From: Buddleja alternifolia
Taxonomy: Eukaryota > Streptophyta > Magnoliopsida > Lamiales > Scrophulariaceae
Length of the DNA: 64,000 nucleotides
Direction of reading: 5' to 3'
Assembly: GCA_019426215.1 (NCBI GenBank)
Contig: CM033399.1
Span: 26,731,022-26,795,021, forward strand
Every line of letters begins with the position of its first letter. The first letter of the stretch is position 1. The position numbers and the translations under genes are program-made. Positions 9,897-22,451 of this stretch are shown piece after piece. The notes below the pieces were generated by a model that was not told the DNA's origin, made no database searches, and saw only the letters and a program-made list of their open reading frames with translations.

Positions 9897-12063
9897 TCTT
9901 AGAAAAGTGTCTTGCGAGCCAATCCTAGATAGGCTTTCTTTATCCATTCTTGTAATAAACAATCTCATTTTACATTATATTAATAAAAGGCATTTCTTCA
10001 TCTTATGTTTACATTGTTATAACTGTATGATGAAGTCCCTAGAATTCACACATAGCTATGGGGCTTGATATCTCATTGGATGGATATCATAAAACAAGTC
10101 TCTAAGGCTGTGATTTCTAAATACTGTCCAAGTCATACAATTATCAAGATGGGACATTGATAATTCGGATAGACTTGCGCCTATGATGCGCACTCTTAAT
10201 TAGAGAATGTCTCGTTTTATAGACATTAGTGTAGTTGACACAAATGCACATACGCGGGTGCTTGTTGAGAACAAGTTCACTGATTACCCTAACTGAAACT
10301 TCCTAAATTGGAATTATTTCTATATATGTCGAATTAGGAGTTTCTTATTCACGATAGTGCAAGATTAATTCTTTGACTTGAGTCATCACAGTAATCTTGT
10401 ATATTGACTCACTGCACTTTGACTTCTGTGCCAGTTCTTTTACAAGGACACATATGGACTGGTGATTGGGTTTAGTGACTCGTATATGGAGGTTGGTGTT
10501 GACAACAACGGATCCCTCACTTGTCTAGATGAACAAGTGAATTTTCTATATAATTCTAAGTGATTTGACTGAGTTAGTCCTTGGCCAAGTCAAGTAAGTA
10601 ATTAATTAAGAAATGAGTTTCTTGAATTAATTAATCACTAGTCAAACACATTTGAATTATTAAGATTGAATTTAAAAAGGATCTCGACCAATAAAATTCC
10701 TCGATCCTTAATTCAATTGGGAAATTAGTTGATGGAAGAATCTCACTTGCCTGGAATGCGCGATTGGAAAGGTTCACTTTGAATCGCCTACATCTAGGTC
10801 TTCAAGATAAGTAGCTAGAAACTTTTCTTTGATTTATGAGTATCTTATATTTAATGGAGATTAAATAATAAGATGGTTAATTAAAAGTGTTTAATTAATC
10901 GAGACAATTTAATTGTCCAAATTAAATCATAAAGGTCATGAACCCATTACTAGTATGTTGGTGAACCTAAAGGGTCACACACAATATTCGGACAAATCCA
11001 TTTCTTAATTAAGGAAATTTAATTCAAAGTAGTTGAGTTAATATATTAATTAATTAGATTAATTAATTAAGACTTTTATTTATTCAAGTGTTGGATAAAT
11101 AAATAAATTAAGTTGATAAGATTAATTTAATTAAGCTTAAGTCTAGAAAGCATTTAATTTAATTGGAAGTGACTTTTAATTAATCTAGTATGGTGGATTA
11201 ATTATTAAAAGGCTATTTTATTAAGCCTTGGTCGAAAATTTGGTGGAAGAAAATAACTAAAGGAGTTTAATTAATTTTCTTCTAGAAGGAAATAAGATTT
11301 CTTGGAGAGAAAGAAAACTAATTAAATTAGAAGAGTTCTATTTAGAAATTAATTAGTCTTCTATTCCTACATGGAAAAGGATTAATGTATAAGAGTTCTA
11401 CATGGAAAAGAATTGCAAGAACCTAGTCCTATATATAGGACATGTAGAGAACGAAAAGGATGATAGCTTCACAAGCCAAAAATTTTCGTTCCTCTAGCAT
11501 AGAAAATTGTTTCTCTCTCTCCACATACAAGTTCTTGAGTTCTTGATTATTTATCAAGATCTTGAATTCAAGAATTCTTCCAAATTACTTAGAGAAGTAA
11601 ATTTTTGCTTTCACCTTAATCCCATACACTATTCCTTAGAGTTAGAATAGACGTTTATAGATTAACCTAGCTAAAGATTATAAATGAGTAGGTATCCGGG
11701 GTGTGGATCAACTTTAGAGGAGAAACACTTGGTTCTCTGAAGTGAATCAAGAATCCGATCAAAGACGTTTTTGGTCGAGGAATTCGAAATCTACATCAAA
11801 GGGAAAAACGAAGGAGTTGATTCAAGGAACGAGGAGCAAGCTAGGGAGCTTACGTTAAGGAAGAAGAAACTTTTCGATTTTTGCGAAAAATCTAATAACG
11901 TAAGATCTTCTTTATTTAAGTTTTAAATAACTAGTGTAGAGATGCGTAAGCCTATGATACGTGATAAGCCTGTAGGATTAATAAACTCGCATGTTTGAAT
12001 CCTAGAAACTAAAATTTTAATTTTCCGCTGTACTTAGTCGGGCTATATGTATATTTTCCAACA
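9897..12063 (+). repeat. E1 3' LTR
   Basis: A 2,167-bp copy of 2569-4712. The first bases are TCTTAGAA where the 5' LTR has TGTTAGAA, so the terminal TG has mutated to TC. The end CCAACA is intact. It differs by scattered substitutions and an insertion near 11597-11632. The palindromic TATA box is at 11427-11440. No coding content. Confidence 0.9.
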
Positions 12064-13389
12064 ATGCTCTCAATCAAATCACCATATAACGGACCTTGGG
12101 GAAGCATTCAATATTCTAAGGCACTACAAAATGAAACTTAATCCCAACAAGTGTGCCTTTGGAGTAACCGCTGGGAAGTTCCTTGGTTACATGGTCACTT
12201 AGCAAGTAATTGGAGCCAGCCGGAGAAAATCAAAGCATTGATTGAGATAAGTCCTCCACAAATGGTAAAAGAAGTCCAACGACTCATGGGACGACTAGCA
12301 GCCCTTAGCCGTTTTCTATCAAAGTCAGCTGAAAAAAGTTTACCATTCTTTAAGATTCTAAAGAAGGCAAAGAATTTCGCATGGACAAATGAGTGCCAGA
12401 AAGCTTATGAGGAGTTAAAAGTTTACTTAGGCTCTCTGCCATTCTTGACAAAGCCTTGCCAAGGAGATATACTTTACCTCTATCTCGGAGTCTCAAACGA
12501 AGCAGTGAGCTCAATACTAATCAAAGAAGATGATGGGGTGCAAAAGCTAATATACTATGTAAGTCGAGTCCTTAGAGGAGCGAAGATCCGCTATCCAAAG
12601 GTGGAAAAGATGGCATTTGCAACAGTGATCTCAGCTCATGAGTTGAGATCATATTTTCAAGCACATGCCATAGTAGTATTCACTGACCAATATTTTAGGC
12701 AAATCTTGCAAAAACTGGAGACCTCAGGAAGGTTGGTGAAGTGGTCTGTTGAGCTCGGCGAGTTCGATATTCGATATCTACCTCAGCCTTCTATAAAAGC
12801 CCAAGTCTTGGCTGATTTTGTCATTGAGTGTACAGCGAATGAGGAAAAAGCGAAGACCTTAGCACCGGAGACTGAGACATGTATCACTCAAGAAGATAAA
12901 ACTGATATCTGGACATTGTTTGTCGATGGCTCTTCAAACCTTGGAGGAAGCGGTGCTAGTCTAACTCTAACGAGCCCAGAGGGAAATATTTTTGAATATG
13001 CGTGAAGGTTTGATTTCCAGGCATCAAATAATGAGGCCGAATATGAAGCACTTATCACGGGATTAAAAATAGTGCTAGAGGTTGGGGCAAAAATGGGGAA
13101 TCCTATAGCGACTCTCAGTTGGTGGGTCACAAAGTCAAAGGAGACATTAAAGCTAAGGATCCTAAAATGACCAAATACTTAGGAAAGGTGAAGTTTCAGG
13201 TAAGTCAACTCGCACACTTTGAAATACATCATGTACCTCGGACCGATAATACCAAAGCTGATGCTTTATCTAAATTCGCAAGTTCACCTTATCATGATGT
13301 CATCAAAAGGGTTCCAGTTGAAGTCTTTCCCCACCAAAGCATAGATGAAGACCAAGGTCTATCCTTGGTAGTGGAGCCTAGCTGGATGA
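12064..13389 (+). pseudogene. G reverse transcriptase C-terminal half and RNase H domains
   Basis: Continuation of the G pol gene. Just after E1 come HHITDLGEAFNILRHYKMK and CAFGVTAGKFLGYMV (RT palm/thumb), with a TAG at about 12200 and a one-base loss near 12215 that shifts to the frame open at 12151-13005. That ORF has the thumb (RLMGRLAALSRFLSKSAEK), a first RNase H (IYYVSRVLRGAKIRYPKVEK; FTDQYFRQILQK), and a second RNase H-like domain starting WTLFVDGSSNLGGSG with a catalytic Asp. TGA at 13003-13005 replaces a Trp. The rest (NNEAEYEALI; VPRTDNTKADALSKFAS) continues after a frameshift to 13389, where C begins. Confidence 0.85.
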
Positions 13390-13900
13390 TGTTGGGATCG
13401 ATAGTACAACCCCCGGGGATGCCGGCGCAGCGGAAGGTATAAATTTAAAAATTAAGCGGCATCCCCGAAATTAGGGCTAGGTAGACATGGAACCATTGCA
13501 TTTAAAAACTATCCTAGAGGAAAGTTTACTCGTGTTTACCTCTTGAAGACCAAAAGTCAACAATGTCTTTTTAAGCAACTCCCTGCTACACGTCTCCGGA
13601 TGGATTTACCTTAGCGCCCCAAGTGTTGCCCTTCTAAGTTTATCCACACCTTAGCTCGTACCCTCGATTATCTCCACCAATGCTAGCAAGGAGAATATCA
13701 AATCTTGGCTTATGAGAAATGGGTAGGAATATATTTTGGTGTTCTTCGTACTCAACACATAAGTTGGAAGAATTTCTTGTGAAAGAGGTGGAAGAGAAAA
13801 GATGGATAGAATAATCCACAATCTAAATTGTAGAGAATGAAAATTCACTTGTGAAAATTCAATTAGGGTTGATTAGGTTATGAAATAAAATATCAATACA

Positions 13901-13950
<50 letters not shown>

Positions 13951-14386
13951 GGGTGAGAGTCCACAAAATATGGAAACTGTCACACACTTCAAACAAGCCT
14001 AATAGGCATCTATATATATATATATGTATTATATTTTATATTAAGACTCCTTCCATCTTTATTCTCTTTCATAGTTAATTAGATCCACTAATCAACAAAC
14101 AAGATCTTTCCATATATTTGATATCCTTCCCAAGTATATAAGATCTATCCAAATAAGATCTTTTTCATAAAATTAGTCAACTAATTAAATAGAATAGATC
14201 TTACCATATCTATAATATTTATCCTAACATATATTTATAAGATCTTTCCATATCAATTAGTTACCTGATTAATTAGAATAGATCCTACAAATAGATTATA
14301 AAATATACATATATTTACATAGACTTGGTGAACAAGATAAAATCCCCACCAAAGTCAATACACATACACACGCCCATACATGTGTA

Positions 14387-14421
<35 letters not shown>

Positions 14422-15646
14422 TTTATTTTCCTCTTTCACATATTAATTAATTAAACCACTAATTAATTAATTAGTCATTCCCAATTTAATAATCAATATT
14501 AAATTATAAGACTATTATTAATTAAGACCACTTAATTAATTTATTCTTTATCCCGATTAATTAATTTCAATTAATTATTCCCTCCATTAATTTACAAGGA
14601 ATTAACTTAGCCAATAGGTACTACACTAAGTATTGTGTGTGACCCCTTAGGCTCATTAACAAGCTAGCAATAAGTATTTTCCATAGGCTAGGTTAATTAT
14701 TCATAATAATTAACTAGACCTTAGATTAATTTCATCAATTAACCCAAGGCACCTATTGGTCGTGGTTCGATGTCTAGCAACGTTGCCACGATTTCCTAGA
14801 TGTTAACGATGAAAATGCAAACCTATCCAGATTTTCATCTTTTTGTGAGTCGAATCCCTTCATCTTTTTCCTGTCTAAGACCTAGGGTTTGGCGATGGTC
14901 GAAACCCTAATAGCCTCGGAACTATGACTATGTTGGTTCTACTAATGATCCAGTCTTCTAAGCAGGGATCACCAATCCCTCTCATAAGGCAACGCTATGG
15001 CCAGAGACTTTTCGATCACTCAGCCTCACACAACAGTAAAGGAAATACCGGGTACTTACGACCTTGGATGAATCCACTCTGAATGTCAATTGTTCCACTG
15101 TACTACCAGACTATACCCAACATACACGCCGTATGACTCTCCTAGAGTGCACGTGCATAACAAAGTAGAGTGGGTAGTACCCTTTCCAATGACATCTCAG
15201 GTCTAAGGATTATCACACACTTCGAAATTGAAGGATTCCAAGTTTGACAGCACCAACGAGGAATCCTTGCGATGCCGTTCAATTCCATACCAAAGTATGA
15301 ATCTTCATACATGTATTTGCCATACAAGCTATTGACAATGGAACACGTCGACCTCTTAGGAGAGTTTTACATGCATGAACAAGTCTTGGCGAGGCTAGTG
15401 ATATCCCACATCTCACAACCTCTATGACGTGGAAGGTGTTTAGGATTACGGTCTTTGAAAGCATTCCATAGGTATCCCGACCGCTCCCCTAACCATATGT
15501 AATCCATGGGATCTTTATCTATACTCCTTGAGTAGTCGACAATAAAGAAGCATTTCATAAAAGGTTTTATATAATCTAAGCGATAAGACTAACACAATGT
15601 TAATGTTCAAACCAACAGATGGCTCGCTGGGCACATAACACTTTCA
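13390..15646 (-). repeat. C 3' LTR
   Basis: A 2,257-bp LTR reading TGTTGGGATCG ... AACACTTTCA on the + strand, with TG...CA ends. It aligns with 52307-53529 (its own truncated 5' LTR) and with both D LTRs. It contains long (TA)n runs at about 13902-13950 and 14386-14420 that differ in length between copies. A segment near 14636-14652 shares AAGGGTCACACACAAT-like sequence (minus strand) with the E1 LTR. Short reading frames inside are not genes. Confidence 0.85.
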
Positions 15647-15648
15647 AT

Positions 15649-15657
15649 CTCCCACTT
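15649..15657 (-). other. C polypurine tract
   Basis: AAGTGGGAG on the minus strand, two bases before the 3' LTR. It is the same motif as in E1, supporting a common copia lineage. Confidence 0.75.
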
Positions 15658-16436
15658 ACCTAAGAGCATACTGTTCCCACACAAGTCCATCGTCCAAATG
15701 TCCTATTGTTCACAACTACTTCTCAAGGGTTTTGGTGAAAGGGGTTTGCCATGTTTCCACCGAGTTGACTTTGTTCCACTCGAACGTCGTCTCTGATCAA
15801 ATAATCTCTAAAATTATTCGCCACTAGGCATGTCTAAATAGTAGGTGAGACCTCTAATCCTTTTTAAGAGCTTACACCCATATCAATAATCGTAGTACTT
15901 ATGTACTTGATATTCGATTGGTAGAACCTCATAGGTTCGTCTATCTAACTACCTTTTGTCACCGCACTCTTATGCATGACTTAAATGGTAGAGTTAGCCT
16001 CTGTCTCTTCTCAAGAGACGTCCTCGGCCTTTACTCTCCCATTTGGATAAAACAAACCCTCGATCATCACTTAAGTTTATGTCTTAAGACTGGATCTTCT
16101 AGTAAAAAATTTCCATGTTGTTTTCTAATAAACAACACCAATCCAATTCATTGGATTAAATAGAGATTCGACTATATAGATGAGATGTATCAATCAACAC
16201 CAATTTTAACTCATAGACTTGCATCTACCTTTTGGTAAGCTTTACAGGAGGAATCACCTTTTAATTCTTCCATGTTGAGCTTAGTCAACAGATATCTATG
16301 CGTTCGGGTAGAAAATGATTATGGCAACCCAATGGCCCTCACATATTGCTATATTTGTGCAATTGGGGGGCCTTTCCTTTTCATGTCCATTCTGAAAATT
16401 GAGATGTTGATCATATGTATGCTACTCATGCAACGT
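15658..16436 (-). other. C internal noncoding region, distal part
   Basis: DNA between gag and PPT of C, left of the A insertion. It aligns with about 55380-56140 in D. I see no RT, RNase H or other domain on either strand. It ends at the A target site AACGT (16432-16436). Confidence 0.65.
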
Positions 16437-17962
16437 TATTGGTCCCAAGTGGCATACGAAAGGGTCTATAAGGGAGGGGGGGTTTAATAGACCCTGAAGT
16501 CTTTTTCGACTTCAAAAAGATTCGTATTAAAATTATGGTTTTAAACGCTTGAAGTGTCTAACGCTTGACTTAAGCGTTCACTTAAAAATCTAGGCGCTTT
16601 GGTGAAGCGTCTAACAAAGACTGTTTTTAGAAAGTTAACTTAGATTTCAAGACTTGAATACTACAACCAAATAGGTTTGAGCGTTCACTTCTTTGATCAG
16701 TGGTAGCACAACGGAATGATTTTTGGAGTCTTCTCTTTGAAAGCTTTAGCGTTTGATTAAGTTTTACTTTATCAGTTTATGATATGACAATATGAATGCT
16801 GAAAGTAAAGTAAAGAACAATATTTGTAAGGTTCGTTGGGTGGTGTAATCCCAACTACGTCCTTCTTCTCCTTGAACACTTGGAGGCAATCCACTAAAAT
16901 GATTCTCAAAGAATCACATAGAATCTTCTACAAATTAGGGAGAGATGGATGTCGATGACTTGAGCTCCTTGATCACACAAATTTCTGCTCCAAATCACTT
17001 CAATCCCCTTGCTTCTTTCACCCAGAAATACGACAAGTATCCAACTTCGACTTCACACAGATAGCGAGGCTTGGATAGGGGTTTTCCTAAAAGGTTTGTT
17101 TGATTTTGATAAAGTTCAAACAACTAGGAATATCTCAGTGGTAATGTGGGTTTCTCCGAAAAGAATGTTTGAGATATTGGTTGACTGTCTCAGGATTTGA
17201 AGAAAAGCAAAGAGAATATTTTCTTGAAAATTCTGGCTTTTCTGAGATTGTAAGGAGCGAGACTTCAATGCAATAGCAATTCAACTTGATAATTGTTCTC
17301 TGTGTATGTTTGGTTTGTTGTTGAAGTCCTATTTATAGGCATTCTTGAAAAAAGTGTCTGTTTGACACATGCATGAGCGCGTGTCTCTCACTTCCGCGAG
17401 TGAACCACTTTTCTCCTTTTTCCTGAAAATCTGCTGCACAAAAGTTGGTGCTGCAGTCTTTGAAAAGTTGACAGTCCAATAGGGTGGCTTCTCCGTACGT
17501 CTGAAAGTGCTTATCATATTTAATGCTCTTATCAGCATTTAATTCATTTGAATTAAATGCCCGTTGGCACTTAATGCATTGAGAATATTTACATCAAAAC
17601 TCCTTCTAGATTTAGAAATAAATTCAGGTGAAATCAGTCATTGATAGACGCTTATTCAACCTTGAATCACTTCTATCCTATAAGGTGACGCTTGGTGTAG
17701 CTGGTCATTCTAGACGCTTGGAATCTTCATCTTTATTCAGACTTCAGGCGCTGGAGTCTTCAAACTTTACTTCTGATAAACTCACTCAGAACATATTAGA
17801 CGCTCAGTCTAAGACAACTTAACCTAACAATCCAAAATAAAAATAAAACAAAGCCTATTATAAATCTAACGCTTCAAAGCTGAAAACAAACTTACATATT
17901 TTGGGGTCTAACAAAAAGTCCTAATTGTCATCATCAAAACATCTAACAAGAAATTCCTAACA
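16437..17962 (-). repeat. A 3' LTR
   Basis: A 1,526-bp LTR. On the minus strand it starts TGTTAGGAATTTCTTG and ends TTGGGACCAATA, the expected final CA having become TA. It is of the same family as the LTRs of B. A TATA box is at 17330-17337 (minus). An inverted repeat AACGCTT/AAGCGTT is at 16560-16578, and AGCG cores are dense between about 16540 and 16620. Confidence 0.85.
17330..17337 (-). promoter_or_regulatory. A 3' LTR TATA box
   Basis: TATAAATA on the minus strand, preceded by AAGAATGCC exactly as in both B LTRs (26819-26826 and 45038-45045). This three-way conservation supports it as the core promoter of the family. Confidence 0.65.
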
Positions 17963-17976
17963 ATTTTTCCCTTTTG
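17963..17976 (-). other. A polypurine tract
   Basis: AAAAGGGAAAAATT on the minus strand directly before the 3' LTR. B has AAAAAGGGGGGAAT at the same place, so that of A is weakened. Confidence 0.7.
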
Positions 17977-18192
17977 GATGATGGCAATACTTACTCTTTT
18001 ATAGTTCAAGAGTTAGACGGCCAAAAAAAAGTTAGTTTTTGATTAGATAAGGTTAGTTAAAGTTAGTTACGCTTCAACGAGATGTTTCAGCTGAAAAATG
18101 CATTTTATATATATCAAAGATTACAAACATTTTTACAACTAAACAAACAAAATATAAGAGACAAGAATGTAGATAATACAAATCAAAAGTCT

Positions 18193-21100
18193 TTAATGAC
18201 TTGATCTAACTTTGTATCGCTTGGGCATTTCAGCTCAGATAGCTTCAGTCAGATTATCTTCCAAGGTCATCATCGCTTCATGATCTTTGTTGATTATGAG
18301 CTTATTTTCTTCTTGTTGTCTCTTCTTGAATGCAGTAAAGTGTTTATCCCAATCAGTTGGATCAATACCAATATACCTTAGGCAAATTCTGAAAGTTCCG
18401 ATGAAGTCAGACATCTGCCTTTCTTCAGCTAAAATTCTTGGATCTGAAAGTTCTGGAATGGATGCTCTTTGAAGAGGGATGTCAAACTGTTCTAACATTG
18501 CTCTTATAGGTATTGGTAGATTTGGATATAGTGCTCTTGGAGGTTCCCTTAGTGTTCTACTAGGCGCTCCAGCAGAGTCACTTACTTTAAAAGCAGTTAT
18601 CCAAGATTGGAGACTTAGCGTAGAAGGAGAGGTTAAGACTTAACGCTTAAGAGGCGGAAGCTCTTGAGCTCTTGAACTAGATGCTTTCCTCTTTTCTACT
18701 TTCTTCTTCTCTTCCCCCTTATTGCCATCATCAGACTTCAGAAAGTGTTCTGTAAGTAAACTTACCTGATGGGCAATCTAAGACGCAGAGTCTGAGATGT
18801 CCTCCAGATGCTTGTCGAAGAGTTCATGCAATGCGAGGAGCTTGGCGCTGGTAGCATCATTCAGAGATGTCTCTAGGGTGTCGAGGCACTTTTCAAATGC
18901 TTCTTTCATGGCAAGTTGGTTGGCGTGATTAGCATCATGCATTTCTTGAAAAGTTTGTCTGCACTCACCAACAGCCGCTTGAGCTGAGCTACGCATATGA
19001 GCAATCTGAGCGCTCATAACGTGAGACTCAATCTTTGCCAAATCTTCTTTAATCCAGTGAAGGGATTCTTCATTCTGAGTAGCATGACCACTGATATCCT
19101 CCAGAACAGATTTGAGTAAAGGATCAAAAGATTGACTCTCATCTGATTGAACCGCTTGAAGGAGTCGGTCGCTTGAATTTGGATGAGTGTTTCAGAGAGT
19201 CAAGGGGAGCTCAATATGATGGATCAAAGATAGTACCTCGTACGTCAAGAGAGAGATCTTCAGCAATATCAGCAGCAACCGGTTCAGGAGCGTCAGGAAT
19301 ATCCTCTGGTTGAGACGCTTGAACAGGTTCTTCAGCAGACGCTGGAATACTGGCAACTTCAGAAGTGGACGCTTCAATTGCCTTAGTAGGGGCTTCCTCT
19401 AGCACTGACTCTATTTGGCAAAAGCCATCGAATTGGAAGTTCCAATTTCCTACATCGGCAAAAGAAGTGGACGAAGCTTCCAAAAGTTCAGTGAGTCTGG
19501 ATCTAGGACAGCAAGAGCCAGAAATAAATGTGCGAAGAGGACTATCAATGGCCCAAATGTGCATGGGACCAATGATATCAAGCACATGATGCGGAAAGAC
19601 TTTGGACGGCGCTTGACAGATAGAGAAAATGGAATCTGGAGAGTAATCTCTAGAAAATCCAATCAAGCAGTTAGAGGGAAGAGACTTAAGACGCTGATCT
19701 TCAGGCACGTAAGCAGCATAGTACTCTTCTAAATATGGATAGATCGCTTGAGCTAGTCCCTAATTTTTTTCGAGCAGTGAGAGGACGAATTCATAATGAT
19801 TAAGTACCTCTTTGCGGATAGAAGGGAGCAGTGGATATGCTTGAAATGAATTGATGACGGAGCCATTCCATTGTCCGAGATTGGCATTGAAGATTTTGTC
19901 GAAATGAGATAATGGATTCATAACCTTCACCATCAAGTTAAAACTATCTTCGCAGTGGCTGGGAGCAAAATTCAGGCTAGTTATTTGAGTACTGCTACTG
20001 GTAGACGCTTGAGCGTTGAAATGTAGAGGAGTAATGGACAATCTATGAAGCTCTTGACGCAGGCATTGTTCAATTTGATGTCTAATTAGTGGGAGCTTGA
20101 GAACAGGTCCAACTCTCTGTTGACGCTTCTTCAGGCAATACTTGGCGAAATGTCGCTTCTTGTCATGCATGCCTATGCCAAACAAATGGGGAGCTTGAAC
20201 TAATTCTGAGAAAGTGTACTTGTTTCCCACGTACGCTTCAACCCAATTGACTTCGTTCATGCAGTAGTCTGTGCCAGCGTTGACAATAGCTCTAATGCCT
20301 TCATGGTGAATGTCTCTGATAGATTCAAAGCGATATCTATCAGGCTGGTATTTGGCATTACAGACGCTATCAAAATATGCATCAGCTTTAGTCTGGATCA
20401 GATCTGTGGGAGATTCGAGATGCGCACCGACATGAAGTGCTTTATTTTTCCATAGGCTAAGTGGATTGACCAAAGCTAGATTTTCAGGACTGTTCGCAAT
20501 ATGAGGAAAGTATGTGTAGCCTTCTCCGTTCAAGACTGCCTCTGATGGATTGAGAAAGCTAGGGCGAAGTGGCTCATACACACGAATATTGTAGTCTCTG
20601 AGAGCAAAACCTGTAGGCTTGTTGTGGCCATAGTCGGCGTAATACGCCAGATCCACATCACTTCTAGGAGTTGTTCCTCCTTGTCTGTCTTGTTGAAGAA
20701 TGAGAGAGGATGGTATTTGACCAGGAGTTTTTTGTAGTTGAATGGCCATATAATATTTCCTCTCAATTTCTGTCATCTCAGTGTTAAACACTATATCCCT
20801 GATTTTATTGTCGACGTCAATCAGCAGGGCAATCTCATTCTCAGCAGCAATATATCTGTCTTCATTATAGCCGGCAGGAATGAAATCTTCTTCGAGTGTT
20901 GGAGGCATGCAGTTGATTGAATGATCAATCATCTTCAGTGTGTCCAGTTGGAAGAAGTGCCTTGGCTTTGTAACGTCTTCAGCAACGCTCTGACCTTCTG
21001 AGCGTGTCTCTGTTATAGCCGAAACAAGGATTGATGACTGAACCTCTTTGAGAGCAGGTTCCTCAGTTTCAATTGCAGCAGCTTCTGCGGCAACGTCTTT

Positions 21101-22451
21101 GGCAATCGACACAACTTCTGTCATCTTAACATCTAAATTGACATCTGTTGATGCTTCAACAGCAGCTGGAACTAAAGCTGTAACATATGAACTATCCTCT
21201 ATAAGAGCAGGATCTTCTACAGATGTAGGAATAGGAGTGTTGTGGGAAGAAATAAACTTACCCTGAGAACTTGTCTCAACAGCAACACTTTGAGCGCTTG
21301 GCTCAAAAGCAACTTGAGCGCTTAGCTCAACAGTCTCAGGCTCTTCAAGAACAGGAGCAGCTCGACGCTTGCTTGTCCTGGAACGCTTAAAGATTTTCTT
21401 CACGTTGACTCCTTCAACGAGTTTGAGCGCTTGAGTGGGAAGAGCAGCAGCTGGTTCATCGAATTCGATTTGTTTGATGATTCCTTCCAGCTTCCTCCGC
21501 TTGAGAGGTAACTTGTCTTGTGCATCCTCATCAGTTTCCTCACCATCCTTCTGAGGAGCAGGAACAGCTTGTGCCTTAGGCTTTCTAGGAGCCCTCTTCT
21601 TGGTAGTAGCCGGACGCTTCACGGATTCCTCTTGAGCAGGACGCTCAGCCTCTTCATTAGATGCTTTACGTACAGTCTGACGCTCAAAAAGTGGTTTAGC
21701 AGCACCACCAACTTTGGGAGGATTGAATAGATTGGTCAGAATCCTTCTTCCCAAAAACTTGGTTTTATTCAGCAGGAGACTAGATAAGTAAACACAGTCT
21801 GATCTACACAGAAGGTCACTCAAAACAAGTCCGTACTGTTTATTTGGGGTGTTCAGACAGTCCCTAAACCTTCCAAAGATGTACTCACTCCAGTTGATTT
21901 TGATGGAGAGGAGTATAGCAGTCATCATTTGAAATTGTGTGGGGTAGACCTTATCAAATGTGCCCACTCTGCATTCAATAATCTTACTGCAGAAATCAGC
22001 CAACAGTCTGTACTGAGATGCCAGATATTTCTTTTCAAAGTGCTGGGTGTAGGGTACACCATCGTACGCCCTCATAACTGTCCATGCTTTCTTGATTTGT
22101 GCCAGAGTGACACTATCCAGTGCATCACCTTCATTAGGAAGATTGAAGTTCTTTGCAATGGAGTCAGCAGTCAACACAAATTCTTTTGTTGGCTCTTTCT
22201 TGGACATAGGGAGGAGGCAAGAGATAGACTTCTTGTCCTCCGAGAGTTTTGCAATCCTCCAGAAAGTATCAACTTCCGTCGGAAATGAGTATGAGTACTG
22301 TGTTAAGAAATTCAGCCTTTGTAACAGTATCCATCATATCATGCAGGTTGATCTGGGGTTGATCATACAAGAATTTCCAATCGACAACAAGACCTTCAGT
22401 AACCTTGATGATAGACTCGACAGAAGTAGATGAAGCTTCCTTTGGTGCCAT
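18193..22451 (-). pseudogene. A third ORF (Sirevirus env-like position), about 1,400 codons, broken
   Basis: Starts at ATG 22451 (MAPKEASSTSVES), ends near 18193, and lies between pol and the 3' LTR, the place of the env-like gene in Sireviruses. The largest open piece is 19760-22207 (815 codons); others are 22451-22269, 19708-19211, 19041-18778 and 18498-18235. Visible regions are an N-terminal globular part (FNLPNEGDALD; LLADFCSKIIECRVGTFDKV; KINWSEYIFGRF), an Ala/Glu/Ser-rich middle with basic clusters KKRAPRKPK, PLKRRKLE and KIFKRSRTSKRR, a second globular part (GFALRDYNIRVYEPLRPSFL; APHLFGIGMHDKKRHFAKYC), a Pro/Glu-rich acidic part, a coiled coil (18780-19030) and a conserved C-terminus (FRICLRYIGIDPTDWD). 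I see no signal peptide or obvious membrane span. Function unknown. Confidence 0.75.

Larger units (their letters stand above)
2569..12063 (+). mobile_element. E1: Ty1/copia retrotransposon, structurally complete but coding-dead
   Basis: Complete insertion with 5' LTR 2569-4712, PBS, long leader, gag, integrase, RT, RNase H, PPT and 3' LTR 9897-12063. It sits in the RT of G, with target duplication ATGTT/ATGCT. The integrase-before-RT order defines copia. The LTRs differ by roughly 2% by eye, plus a small insertion near 11597-11632 in the 3' copy. The gag zinc knuckle and the protease are deleted, and RT/RNase H carry stops, so the element could move only in trans. Confidence 0.9.

Noticed and set aside
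12064..13389. RT/RNase H sequence as an endogenous pararetrovirus
   Set aside because: It joins in frame to G RT at 2568 and has the double RNase H of a Tat-type Ty3 element; no movement or coat protein is seen.
13902..13950. (TA)n runs as transposon target duplications or a satellite
   Set aside because: They are variable microsatellites within the C/D LTR, present at the same position in the other copies with other lengths.
13651..16500. Short ORFs of 60-80 codons in the LTR and tail of C
   Set aside because: They are not conserved in D, have no domain and overlap on both strands; chance.
19760..22207. The 815-codon ORF as a host gene
   Set aside because: It lies between pol and LTR of A, a second copy sits at the same place in B, and both are broken.
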